Below are positions 48,401 through 56,702 of a stretch of 64,000 nt of DNA, piece by piece; positions within the stretch are counted from its first letter, which is position 1; each line of letters starts with the position of its first letter. Position numbers and translations under genes: made by a program. The stretch spans positions 64,001 through 128,000 of the forward strand of contig CAJNDS010000602.1 in the NCBI GenBank assembly GCA_905221605.1, written 5' to 3'. The stretch is from Symbiodinium natans. Lineage: Eukaryota; Sar; Dinophyceae; Suessiales; Symbiodiniaceae. The notes under the pieces are model-generated. The model was not told where the DNA came from and made no database searches. It worked only from the letters and a program-made list of their open reading frames with translations.

Positions 48401-50403
48401 CGCAGGTGCAAAGTCTCGTCAAAGACTTGGGGGCGGATTCGTCTGGAGGCAAAAGGAGGCGGGTAAAGACCTCAAACAGCCGCATCCAGAAAGCGGTCAA
48501 GAGGAGCGCCAAACTTCACCGGTTAGGGCTAGGCCAGAAAAAGCATGCGATTCGCGCTTTTAAAACCAGCGCCTTTACGGCGGGCACCTGGGGGCATCAG
48601 GCCCAAGGGTTGTCTCCAAAGAGAATGAAGGTGGTGAGGGGAATGGCGGTGTCCCACTCCACCAGACTGGCGCTTGGTTCAGCGGATGTGGTCTTTGATA
48701 TGGGCGAGTTTAATGTCCAAGACCCGGTTATCCGCATCGTTCTGGAACATTGGGACAGCCTAAGCCGATGCGTAGCCATCAATGGCCCGTGTGCGCCACG
48801 CATTCAACAAGCATGGGGGGTAACGTGGAAAAGACTTGCGCGAGCGGCTCACCCTTGGAGACTAGCAGCTGGCCCGATTGCCGCTATGGTGTGCTATCTC
48901 CGCGACATAGGTTTTGAAGCTCCCGCCATGGAAGTATGGTCGAGGCCTGACCTCACCATTAGACTCGAGTGGGGAAACGCCAGAACAGCACAGCAGGTGA
49001 AGGAGCAGCTGCGAGGAGCCATGTTGCGCGAGCGTTGGGGGCGCATTGCAAGCCAGCACGGCGGTGGAGGAGCCGAGCAAGGTTTAGACTGGACGACCCA
49101 CAGGAGCCTGCTGAAAAAAGCCAAAGGGAACACTCTAAAGGTAACAGGGCTGCGCATGGTCTGGCAAGGCGCTGTAGCCTTCAATGGACATGGTGGGCAC
49201 GCGGTGTGCACGAGGTGTGGTGGGGCCAACTCCTTTGTGCATGCGCTCCACACTTGCCCTGCGTGGGCAGCGCACGACATTGGCCCCGACCCTGAGTGGA
49301 GGAGAAGGGTGGATGCACCAGAATGCTTCTGGTTGAGAGGACTAGTCCCAGCCCCGCTTACCAAGCACCCTGACCACCCTCCTTCTTTCCTTGAAACCCA
49401 TGTTGAAGGAAACCTTGAAGAAGCGGCACAGAGCTGCCAACCAGTCTGGTTTGGCACGGATGGATCAGGAGGACCACAGGCCTCCGATCCCAGGCTCAGA
49501 ATGGCAACCTGGAGCTTAGTTGCCATACAGCGCAGGGATGGCCATCTGCCGGCATGCTGCTGGCAAGGCCCGGAGCCGGATCCGGCCTACAAGATTGTAG
49601 GGTACGCGGTGGGGGTCCTTCAGGTAGGTTTCACGGTAAATGACGCAGAGTCAAAGGCACTTGATTTCCTTTTGGGCTTGTCCAACAAAAACAATCTTGT
49701 GGCCTGCGATAGCAAAATTGCGCTCACTAGACTTAAAAACCCCAACGCCCATCACCTTTGGCCAAGTATCTGGACCACAGGTCAGGATGACCGAAATAGA
49801 TTGAAACCGGTCTGGACAAAAGGGCACTTAACCAAAGAAGAGCACGCAGCCAGGCATGGCACCGGCTCCTCATGGGCCTGGGAAGCCAACAGACATGCAG
49901 ACTGGCTGTGCGGTCAAAAGGCTAATGAGATTTTGTCACAAGAGCATGTGGCAAACGTCAGGCAAATTGACAGCACTGCACGAGAGATCTCCACTTTCTT
50001 AGGAAAGCGAGCTGAGTTCCTCCTCGCCAACTGCCCGCTGCCCTCAGCAAATGAGGTCAAATTTGAGAGGAAGGCTAAGGCCAAGGCCGAGCTTCCCTCC
50101 AAAAAAGGACCCAATAAAAGACAGCTTCTTTTGCATGCAGTCAAGGAGGCCAATCCTCAGACCATGCACAATTGGAAAATCTCTAGCGGAGAAAGCACCA
50201 ACAACCTGTGCATCAAGTGCGAAGGGTGCGGGCTTTACGTGCAACAAGTCGATCCGCATGAGGTGGTTGAGCACGTTCTTCAGTTCCCGTGCCAGAGTCT
50301 GCCTGTGCCCACCTCGACTCCATGGGGCTTTCATGTGTCTCCAACCTTGGAGAGTCAGTGGTATGCAAAAAGTGTGGAGTTTTCCAAGCTGTCAGAATCC
50401 TAA
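45445..50403 (+). CDS. LINE ORF2: endonuclease, reverse transcriptase, RNase H
   Basis: Open from 45382; first ATG 45445 (about 1,652 residues). Numbering from 45382: EEP/APE endonuclease at about 250-450 with SSNVTSW, VCLQETHL (Glu), IGDWNVAP, ELDYCICSS and PHSSL. RT at about 715-960 with KAPGPDGW, ERPIALCHVAYKLW, IFIDLTTFYETVE (motif A), RGIMAGCPIAPALAKL (motif B), WLDDISVDV (motif C; LDD instead of the usual YADD). A C-x2-C-x7-H-x4-C knuckle (CTRCGGANSFVHALHTC) lies near 1275. RNase H at about 1355-1510 has FGTDGSGG, DAESKALDFLL, ACDSKIAL and the AN-HADW end. A 10-base deletion relative to unit 2 (between about 50340 and 50345) ends the frame early and removes the zinc-binding tail, which continues in another frame at 50346-50738. 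Confidence 0.9.
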   Translation: MTHEEQAPVPTQGFGAQFCSTPNTLDSDRGAAPMLLPADTEHEESFSFSAQEQPVCAEGSVSVNKWLSRSRRKTTPRKTALAFAKSESPVGLSGPKFFPASLLDDSDMTQTPATCTASVGTRLPSGHTGQKTRKKHAPVEPRNRKQAKLWQKLEVQLDGQHAISAEAEETIIELADQAPQNEGLLEHWTLEQLFSCASRGPSVGVSPLRMALKDVQQQLSLPSKEPLQIRSSNVTSWRAEIVTWLDQLKEPVVCLQETHLIGDSRESAARKAARCGYELHGGSGSPGQGKGVLGGTGILVRKHWQARFLNHVSFEGGGFTAVAVRTRQAEIACFSVYLRSGVAYDSHPNAEILSRLMANIKAHSGHWFAIGDWNVAPEELLASNILSELQAYPIVTGQATCDSGNELDYCICSSKLRSISSIAADWTAPHRPHSSLILTCDTMGGQCKVFQLPAYGPVGEVAGCSRKMPCITHIKWMGREISDEVSLAFAALAQECSATVCPEETAVRGITLSLKHSRLLAPSKVYKYTDNHAKWQRLQVWANKTPQKIIKAEELEHLLSGLTDSEAQEINGDKQAKIKSLLAGEDDIDTRKWIEDEASRALKEHARCDKERYKEWLDGAVQKGMRPLFRAMKSHESGLDRPFQTMEPMLRPYCRLAQWQPIWQGEFEPVPTVFPLLHVEAKREAELLPPLDPLAIMLRIKRLPLKAPGPDGWTIHFLKALPEKRVEDLTHFFHLVEKTGQAPHQWCTTQVTMLVKSVEIERPIALCHVAYKLWTQARYNLVAEWIARFELVAPWDAARPGQACLDISVRRVFLSEISRSRGLSRVSIFIDLTTFYETVEHELLIQQAKILGFPQVVLNIALQIYRGERLISSEGRVSHPIWASRGIMAGCPIAPALAKLALFPTCQKVYQANQIQSMDVWLDDISVDVEHREPQAAARQALAVFRMLQSELGAAKLQLSIRKSAFVCSDGSAEKELRNRRKVKEPQVQSLVKDLGADSSGGKRRRVKTSNSRIQKAVKRSAKLHRLGLGQKKHAIRAFKTSAFTAGTWGHQAQGLSPKRMKVVRGMAVSHSTRLALGSADVVFDMGEFNVQDPVIRIVLEHWDSLSRCVAINGPCAPRIQQAWGVTWKRLARAAHPWRLAAGPIAAMVCYLRDIGFEAPAMEVWSRPDLTIRLEWGNARTAQQVKEQLRGAMLRERWGRIASQHGGGGAEQGLDWTTHRSLLKKAKGNTLKVTGLRMVWQGAVAFNGHGGHAVCTRCGGANSFVHALHTCPAWAAHDIGPDPEWRRRVDAPECFWLRGLVPAPLTKHPDHPPSFLETHVEGNLEEAAQSCQPVWFGTDGSGGPQASDPRLRMATWSLVAIQRRDGHLPACCWQGPEPDPAYKIVGYAVGVLQVGFTVNDAESKALDFLLGLSNKNNLVACDSKIALTRLKNPNAHHLWPSIWTTGQDDRNRLKPVWTKGHLTKEEHAARHGTGSSWAWEANRHADWLCGQKANEILSQEHVANVRQIDSTAREISTFLGKRAEFLLANCPLPSANEVKFERKAKAKAELPSKKGPNKRQLLLHAVKEANPQTMHNWKISSGESTNNLCIKCEGCGLYVQQVDPHEVVEHVLQFPCQSLPVPTSTPWGFHVSPTLESQWYAKSVEFSKLSES

Positions 50404-50738
50404 AGGCCAAACCGGGATGTCAAGGCAGGTGCAGTCAGGTCTGCAAGAAGCCTAACAGCAAATTCCAAGAAGCCCAAAAAAGAAGCCTAGACCCCAAGGC
50501 TGGCGTGAAAGCCTTCTTCGGCTTGAGGCAGAGTTGCTCGCCACATCCCGCAGCCGTTGTGCCTTCAAACACTAGTGTATGTGAAGCAGTGGCAAGTAGC
50601 AGCACAGGAGAGTTTCTCCCTCAGATTCCTCCTCTGCCCCCCCAGACCACTCCCGCTTTTCCCAAGTCTAAAGCTAAAATTAAAGCCAAAGCAAAAAAGG
50701 ATGGCCTGACACAAACCGCTCTCTCTTTTAGGAAGTGA
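50346..50738 (+). pseudogene. Out-of-frame C-terminal tail of LINE ORF2, unit 3
   Basis: After the 10-base deletion the ORF2 tail continues in a different frame: NLGESVVCKKCGVFQAVRIL, C-x3-C and C-x3-C groups, GVKAFFGLRQSCSPHPAAVV, then the Lys/Ala/Ser-rich end before TGA at 50736-50738. Unit 2 shows the same tail joined in frame. The TGA and one codon separate it from the ORF3 ATG. Confidence 0.8.
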
Positions 50739-50741
50739 GCT

Positions 50742-52196
50742 ATGAGAAAAGGATGGAATAAAGGACACGGCAAATCCAAAGGCCTCAAAGGCAAGCAATC
50801 AAGATTGCCACGAGAAGAGCTGGATGCAGCAAGGGAGGTGAACATGGAAAGAAGCGCGCGAGATCTCCCTACAAAAAGCCCTGGTTCGATCTCCAGGAGT
50901 AAAGCAAGGAGCCATGCTAGGCATCTTTCCTTAGCGGAAAGCGATGCGCGTTTCCGGGCGAACTCAACACCACGCCCTACACCACCTGCTCCTCCGCCAA
51001 GCAGGCGAGCCCAGGCGGAAGACGTGGCCGAAGCTCCTTCGGATGCAACCAAGGAGTGGCGCTCCGAACAGTTTTCCCCCTGGGAACGAAGGGTCAAGTT
51101 AAGAAGCTCCTCAGATTCAAGCGGGCACAGAAGGGAAGAGGTTCTCTCCCGAAACGCGGCTCCTCTGCCAAACTCCTCCTCATCGAACCCTGGGCGCCCT
51201 GATGCCCACGCGGAGGTTGAGGATCTCACCTCTCTTCTTGACCCCGCAAGCTCTCCCGAGAGCTCAGGGTGGCCCCTGGAAAACAAAGCATCCAATGAAG
51301 GATCAATAGTCCTCCGTGAAGCAAACCATCAGACAGATAGAGCGGCCAGTTCTGGAAGAGACGACGCAGTGGCAGTAGACGAGCGTCGGAGGGCAGACCC
51401 ACAGGCAGCCACGTTCCACTTTCAAGGCCAGTGGAAGGCACACCGCGGCAAGCCAAAGGAACCCCTGCACTATCTTCCTGTCAACCTAGTCATGGTCCAT
51501 GACATCACCCACAGCCTCCATGTCCGGGACACCTTGGATCTGACTATGCTCATGTTCGGCCGAACGCGAGTAGCCTATGTAGCCGAATCGGCTCCCCTGG
51601 TGTGGAAATTTTCGGATGAAAGCCAAGCCGAAGAGGAGCGCATCAGTAACATCTTTCCCCGTTTAACGGCGAAGGTCTACTGGTATGGGCTCGTGCGAAT
51701 CCGCCTGCTGTGGAGGGGTGGAGAGCAGGTTTTTCCATTTTACATGTCGCTGCAGGAGCGGTGTGTTCCAGGGGTTGAGGTTCTCACCCGATTCGGCGCT
51801 GGAAGCCAGAGTTGCTTCCAGTTCTTGTGCTACATGGCCATCATTTTGGCCTATCTTCGAGCAGCAGGGTGGACCCTCCGCGATTTGGGACCACTAAATG
51901 TAGCTGTGAGTCGTACCACGGCGAATTCCCCCCATCCGAGGCTCATTTTCTTCGACACGAATGAATGGGCATGGGAGGGAAAGGAAGCCAAACACAGCTG
52001 GACAGGCTTTTGGTCGCTTGTGGCGGATTTCAGCCCTTCTCGCCAAGGCTGGCTGCGCGACAAGCTCAGACACGTTGGCGTGTACCCAAGGTGGTGCGCG
52101 GAAACGTTGTTAATGGAGTGTCAGCCTTTCTGGAGCCATCTCAGCGAACAGGGCATTATCGACTCGGGAGGGCCCTGTTTCAGTGATCTGCGATGA
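50742..52196 (+). CDS. LINE ORF3, kinase-like protein, copy 3
   Basis: 484 residues, intact. Second residue Arg instead of Gly; otherwise almost identical to copy 1 (e.g. DTLDLT for DTMDLT, NEWAWEG for NEWTWEG). The kinase-like marks (LVWKF, LRDLGPLN, FFDTNEW) are retained. ORF3 is full length here although ORF2 upstream is broken. Together with the 3' region of about 255 bases it makes up the same block found in units 1 and 2. Confidence 0.72.
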   Translation: MRKGWNKGHGKSKGLKGKQSRLPREELDAAREVNMERSARDLPTKSPGSISRSKARSHARHLSLAESDARFRANSTPRPTPPAPPPSRRAQAEDVAEAPSDATKEWRSEQFSPWERRVKLRSSSDSSGHRREEVLSRNAAPLPNSSSSNPGRPDAHAEVEDLTSLLDPASSPESSGWPLENKASNEGSIVLREANHQTDRAASSGRDDAVAVDERRRADPQAATFHFQGQWKAHRGKPKEPLHYLPVNLVMVHDITHSLHVRDTLDLTMLMFGRTRVAYVAESAPLVWKFSDESQAEEERISNIFPRLTAKVYWYGLVRIRLLWRGGEQVFPFYMSLQERCVPGVEVLTRFGAGSQSCFQFLCYMAIILAYLRAAGWTLRDLGPLNVAVSRTTANSPHPRLIFFDTNEWAWEGKEAKHSWTGFWSLVADFSPSRQGWLRDKLRHVGVYPRWCAETLLMECQPFWSHLSEQGIIDSGGPCFSDLR

Positions 52197-52383
52197 GCCA
52201 GAAGGTGAGTTTCTCCCTGTGCTGCGGCGAGAATCTTGTCAAGTCTGTAAAGACTCTGAGGGATGGTGAGGTTCTCCCTGCCCGTAGCTCTTTCCGTAAC
52301 ATCTCGGATGCCTTCACAAGCACGGCCGTGTTTAGCAGGCCAAGGCATTCCCGAGAGTAGTTGTTCTCACTGTTTCACCTTAA

Positions 52384-52406
52384 CTTCCGGGATTTTGGTC
52401 CCGAAG
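52384..52406 (+). other. LINE 3' hairpin, unit 3
   Basis: CGGGAT/GTCCCG with TTTG loop: the closing pair becomes U-G, still a pair. The bulged C and CTT/AAG are kept. Confidence 0.7.
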
Positions 52407-52583
52407 AGCCTAATTGGCTAGCGACTCAGCCCGCTTTCGAGTGATATGTGTGACCTGGCTCAAGGTCTCGGCTCAACCCCGGTGGGGTGCACAGGTAGCA
52501 GAGCGGTAGCTGTGTGAACCAGCCTCGAGTCCCCTAACTGTTTTGGGTGCCAGGCCTGCTTTTTCACAGCCTTCATTTGAGCC

Positions 52584-53447
52584 ATGTCCAGAGCACCTGT
52601 GCAGTCGAGACCCTCACTGCCAACAAGTGACGGGTTGGAGTCTTCTCACCCAACTTGCGATGCAGAGAGCCAGAAGGAAGGCACGGCCCGACTGGAGGGC
52701 GAAGCAGCCCGGCTTGGGGAACTCTTCCCTTATGCGAGTCCTCTTACAGCCGGCTGTGGAGTTTCTCCAGCTTTGGAAGACCAGGTAAGAAGCTCGAGCA
52801 ACCTGGCAAGTGTAGAGCGAACTTGGGCCCATAGAGCCAATTGTGGTCCCAGCCAAAGCAGGACTTTCCACCAAGCACTCTGCTTTCGCTGGCATCACAA
52901 GGGCCGGAAAGAGTGGCTGCTCCTCTCCGAGGACAGCAGCGTGTATTTTGTTCGCACCAGCAAATCCGGCAAAACAGTCCGAGCCGGACCTTGTGGGCAA
53001 TGGAGATGCATGGAAGACCCAGCAGAGCTCCACGGGGGAACGGGAGGCGACCCGCCCGTGCAGTGGCTTCGCCTTTTGAACTTCAATTGCACTGGCTGTG
53101 GTAACATTCCAACCCATAACCTCAACTTCGTGCCTGGTCCTGGGGAAAGGCAACCAGCGATCTTGTATGGAGAGGATGGAAGACGCATCGAGCGCCAATG
53201 TGCCCTTTGTCTTGAAAACTTCCTGGAGTGCACGTGGAGCTGGCCGAGCTTCGATCAAGCAGTCAGGAGACAGGTGTTTCTGGACGATGCCTCCCTGGCT
53301 GACTTGCGTCAGTTAGGTCACCAAGGTACGGAGCCCGTAGAATCTTCGCTGGCGCCGCTGTCTTCTGCAGCCAGCGCACATGGCTGGACCTTCCTTGAGG
53401 AAGGGGTCTCAGGATCTAGACTCCCCAGAAGAAGCATGCAGCAGTGA
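52584..53447 (+). CDS. Unit 4 ORF A, zinc-binding protein of unknown function
   Basis: 287 residues from ATG (MSRAPVQSRP). The N-terminal half is Ser/Glu-rich. The middle contains FRWHHKGRKEWLLLSEDSSV and YFVRTSKSGKTVRAG, a beta-rich segment. Two Cys pairs, C169/C172 (CTGC) and C206/C209 (CALC), probably bind one zinc. An acidic region follows. The last ~15 residues differ from unit 5 because of a small indel near 53400; the original C-terminus probably continued to about 53499. No recognised family. The middle part is almost unchanged between units, so it was recently functional. Confidence 0.55.
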   Translation: MSRAPVQSRPSLPTSDGLESSHPTCDAESQKEGTARLEGEAARLGELFPYASPLTAGCGVSPALEDQVRSSSNLASVERTWAHRANCGPSQSRTFHQALCFRWHHKGRKEWLLLSEDSSVYFVRTSKSGKTVRAGPCGQWRCMEDPAELHGGTGGDPPVQWLRLLNFNCTGCGNIPTHNLNFVPGPGERQPAILYGEDGRRIERQCALCLENFLECTWSWPSFDQAVRRQVFLDDASLADLRQLGHQGTEPVESSLAPLSSAASAHGWTFLEEGVSGSRLPRRSMQQ

Positions 53448-53499
53448 ATGGCTTGAGTGTGGCTTTGAAGACTTGGAAGACATCCCCTGGGAGGTCTGA

Positions 53500-54830
53500 C
53501 CTAATACGGCCCCAACCCACTCAAATTGCAGGAGCTATGCCCTGCCAGAATCAAGGGTGAGACTCTCCCCTCCGGAATCCAATGTCATAGAGGAGACTCT
53601 CCTTTTCAAGCAAGGATGTACAAATCAAAGCGAAACTGCTTGCAATGATTGCATAAGGAAGCAGGTTAGAGCGAAAGCAGTTCAGTGCCCAGTCCCGGCA
53701 CCCCCTTTTCCATCCAACGGAATAGGTTCGCAGTTGTTCCGTTGGACACCCGGCAGGACTGGCCGCCATGATGCGGCCTGTGTTCAGCCTGACACCGGTT
53801 CGGCACCCTTGCTCGGTCTGTCAAGCAGACCGCTGGACCGGGTTTTCGGGCTCAGGTGCTTGCGGGTACTTTCAGGCCCAACACGGGGTTCTCGCAAACG
53901 CAGCGCACGCACGGAAAACGTCAGTACCGGTCCCTGTAGATCCTCACTGGTTGATGAGGGGAGGGTTGCGCGCTGAGATGTTGAGGAACGGACGAGGATC
54001 CAAGTACACCGGCAGGTTGAGGCCGAGGGCATGATGCCCTGCATCAGTTTGGGGTTACCCGTGTTTGGCCTTTGAGTATTTCCTTTGCTGTCCCTGCAGG
54101 GTGTGTTGTTTTCTCCTGGTGGTGCAAGCCCAGCCAGGAGGAGCCTAGCGGCAGGCGTTGTTTGTTAGGGACCAAAACCTAGGCTGACGGACAGCCTGAG
54201 GCACCAGATTGCGGAGGTTAAAGGCTGTGGCTCGGTGCCCGAAAGCCTGCCCAGCTGAGATGCCCAAATCAACCAAGCCCTCCCTGCGTGCAAGTGGTGT
54301 GGGTTCCTCTGGAGCCGCTGAGGTTGAATCAGTGAGTAAGAGCGAGAAAGTTGGTTCTTCCTCCCTGGTGAGTAAGTGCGAGAAAACCAGGTCAGCATAC
54401 GGGGCAAACAGGAGCTCAGTGCTGCTGCGGCATGAGTTTCTGGGGCCTAGGTTAGTAAGTGCGAGAAAGCTTAGGCCTGTTCCGGAGGTTGGCGACTTTT
54501 GCCAATCCACTTGTTTGCAGTTTGTACAGGCATTGCCCATGTGTCGGTTCCGGACCTTCTGCCTTTTCTGAGTGAGCCGAATGTGGGTGAGTTTCTCCCC
54601 TGTACAGGCAGGGCTTATAGGGTAGGCAGTACAGACCAGGCAGTTCAACCTGCAGAACATTTGCCTAGGGCTTTGTATAGAGCCAAACCAGTGAGTAGCC
54701 GTAGGCCGCCGAGCTTCTCGCGGAACTGGTTAAGCCCTCAATGCTTTCTCTCGGTGTTCCCTGCACATAGTTCGGCCGTGTTAAGCAGGCCAAGGACACC
54801 TCGAGAGTTTTTCCTTTTCTGTGCATAGTT
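53500..54830 (+). other. Unit 4, second half: repeated GTGAGTAAG words and possible ORF B
   Basis: An ATG at 54260 (MPKSTKPSLRASGVGSSGAA) opens a frame that in unit 5 runs to the element end but here is broken by two extra T near 54495-54515. GTGAGTAAG(A/T)GCGAGAAA occurs at about 54333 and 54367 and, as GTTAGTAAGTGCGAGAAA, at about 54446. The first matches the 5' splice-site consensus. GGGTGAGTTTCTCCCC lies at about 54585. Coding status uncertain. Confidence 0.4.
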
Positions 54831-54835
54831 AATGT

Positions 54836-54858
54836 TTTCCGGAACTTCGGTTCCGAAG
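54836..54858 (+). other. 3' hairpin, unit 4 (UUCG loop)
   Basis: CGGAAC/GTTCCG stem closed by a TTCG tetraloop; the bulged C is kept. Relative to the LINE units one G-C pair is replaced by A-U on both sides, a true compensatory change. Confidence 0.75.
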
Positions 54859-55035
54859 AGCCTAACCTGGCTAGCGACGCAGCCCGCTTTCGTGTGATAT
54901 ATGTGACCTGGCTCAAGATCTCGGCTCAACCCCGGTGGGGTGCACAGGTAGCAGAGCGGTAGCTGTGTGAACCAGCCTCGAGTCCCCTAACTGCTTTGGG
55001 TACCAGGCCTGCTTTTCACAGCCTTCATTTGAGCC

Positions 55036-55937
55036 ATGTCCAGAGCACCTGTGCAGTCGAGATCCTCACTGCCAGCAAGTGATGGCCAACTTGCGATGCA
55101 GAGAGCCAGATAGAAGGCACGGCCCGACTGGAGGGCGAAGCAGCCCGGCTTGGGGAACTCTTCCCTTATGCGAGTCCTCTTACAGCCGGCTGTGGAGTTT
55201 CTCCAGCCTCGGAAGACCAGGTAAGATGCTCGAGCAGCCTGGCAAATCCAGAGCGAACTTGGGCCCATAGAGCCAATTGTGGTCCCAGCCAATGCAGGAC
55301 TTTCCACCAAGCACTCTGCTTTCGCTGGCATCACAAGGGCCGGAAAGAGTGGCTGCTCCTCTCCGAGGACAGCAGCGTGTATTTTGTTCGCACCAGCAAA
55401 TCCGGCAAAACAGTCCGAGCCGGACCCTGTGGGCAATGGAGATGCATGGAAGACCCAGCAGAGCTCCACGGGGGAACGGGAGGCGACCCGCCCGTGCAGT
55501 GGCTTCGCCTTTTAAACTTTAATTGCACTGGCTGTGGTAACATTCCAACCCATAACCTCAACTTCGTGCCTGGTCCTGGGGAAAGGCAACCAGCGATCTT
55601 GTATGGAGAGGATGGAAGACGCATCGAGCTCCAATGTGCCCTTTGTCTTGAAAACTTCCTGGCGTGCACGTGGAGCTGGCCGAGCTTTGACCAAGCAGTC
55701 AGGAGACCGGTGTTTCTGGACGACGCCTCCCTGGCTGACTTGGTTCAACTAGGTCACCAAGGAACAGAGCCTGAAGTACCTTCGCTGACGCCGTGGCCTT
55801 CTGCAGCCATCGCACGTGGCTGGACTTTCCTCGAGGAAGGGTGTTATCAGGATCTTGACTTTCCAGAAGAAGCGTGCAGCAGCGATTGGCATGTGTGTGG
55901 CTTTGAAGAATTGGGAGACACCCCCCCGGATGTCTGA
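55036..55937 (+). pseudogene. Unit 5 ORF A, N-terminus broken, C-terminus intact
   Basis: The ATG at 55036 corresponds to that of unit 4, but a deletion near 55080 causes a stop (TAG near 55110). From about 55300 the frame matches unit 4 again (YFVRTSKSGKTV, CTGC, CALC). It continues past the point where unit 4 is shifted, to DFPEEACSSDWHVCGFEELG and a TGA at 55935-55937. Units 4 and 5 are thus broken at opposite ends, and the ancestral protein was about 300 residues. Confidence 0.6.
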
Positions 55938-56702
55938 CCTAATACGGCCCCAACCCACCCAAATTGCAGGAGCTTACGCCCTGCCAGAATCAAGGGTGAG
56001 ACCCTCCCCTCCGGAATTCCAATGTCATAGAGGAGACTCTCCCTTTTCAAGCAAAGATGTACAAATTAAAGCGAAACTGCTTGCAATGATTGCGTAAGGA
56101 TGCAGGTTAGAGCGAAAGCAGTTCAGTGCCCAGTCCCGGCACCCCCTTTTCCATCCAACAGAATAGGTTCGCAGTTGTTCCGTTGGACACCCGGCAGGAC
56201 TGGCCGCCATGGTGCGGCCTGTGTTCAGCCTGACACCGGTTCGGCACCCTTGCTCGGTCTGTCAAGCAGACCGCTGGACCGGGTTTTCGGGCTCAGGTGC
56301 TTGCGGGTACTTACAGGCCCAACACGGGGTTCTCGCAAACGCAGCGCACGCACGGAAAACGTCAGAACCGGTCCCTGTAGATCCTCACTGGTTGATGAGG
56401 GGAGGGTTGCGCGCTGAGGTGTTGAGGAACGGACGAGGATCCAAGTACACCGGCCGGTTGAGGTCGAGGGCATGATGCCCTGCATCAGTTTGGGGTTACC
56501 CGTGTTTGGCCTTTAAGTTTTCCCTTTGTCTGTCCCTGCAGGGTGTGTTGTTTTCTCCTGGTGGTGCAAGCCCAGCCAGGCGGAAGCCTCGCGGCAGGCG
56601 TTGTTTGTTAGGGACCAAAACCTAGGCTGACGGACAGCCTGAGGCACCAGACTGCGGAGGTTAAAGGCTGTGGCTCGGTGCCCGAAAGCCTGCCCAACTG
56701 AG

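Larger units (their letters stand above)
43640..52454 (+). mobile_element. LINE unit 3, essentially full length (8.8 kb), APE-RT-RNase H type
   Basis: The 5' end is CTGGCTCAAG, directly after GATATGTGTGAC. It contains a 570-base leader, ORF1, ORF2, ORF3, 3' region and terminal GATATGTGTGAC (52443-52454). It has no poly(A) tail. The endonuclease is of the apurinic (EEP) class, so this is not an R2-type element. ORF2 has a 10-base deletion near its end. Confidence 0.9.
52455..54907 (+). mobile_element. Unit 4: non-autonomous element sharing LINE ends
   Basis: The first ~75 bases (CTGGCTCAAGGTCTCGGCTC, CCCGGTGGGGTGCACAGGTA, CCAGCCTCGAGTCC) match the start of unit 3. The last ~150 bases (CGGCCGTGTTAAGCAGGCCA, hairpin, TGGCTAGCGAC, AGCCCGCTTTCG) match its end. 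The ~2.2 kb between is unrelated to the LINE and lacks RT or endonuclease. It ends GATATATGTGAC. This is the design of a parasite that uses the LINE machinery in trans. Confidence 0.8.
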
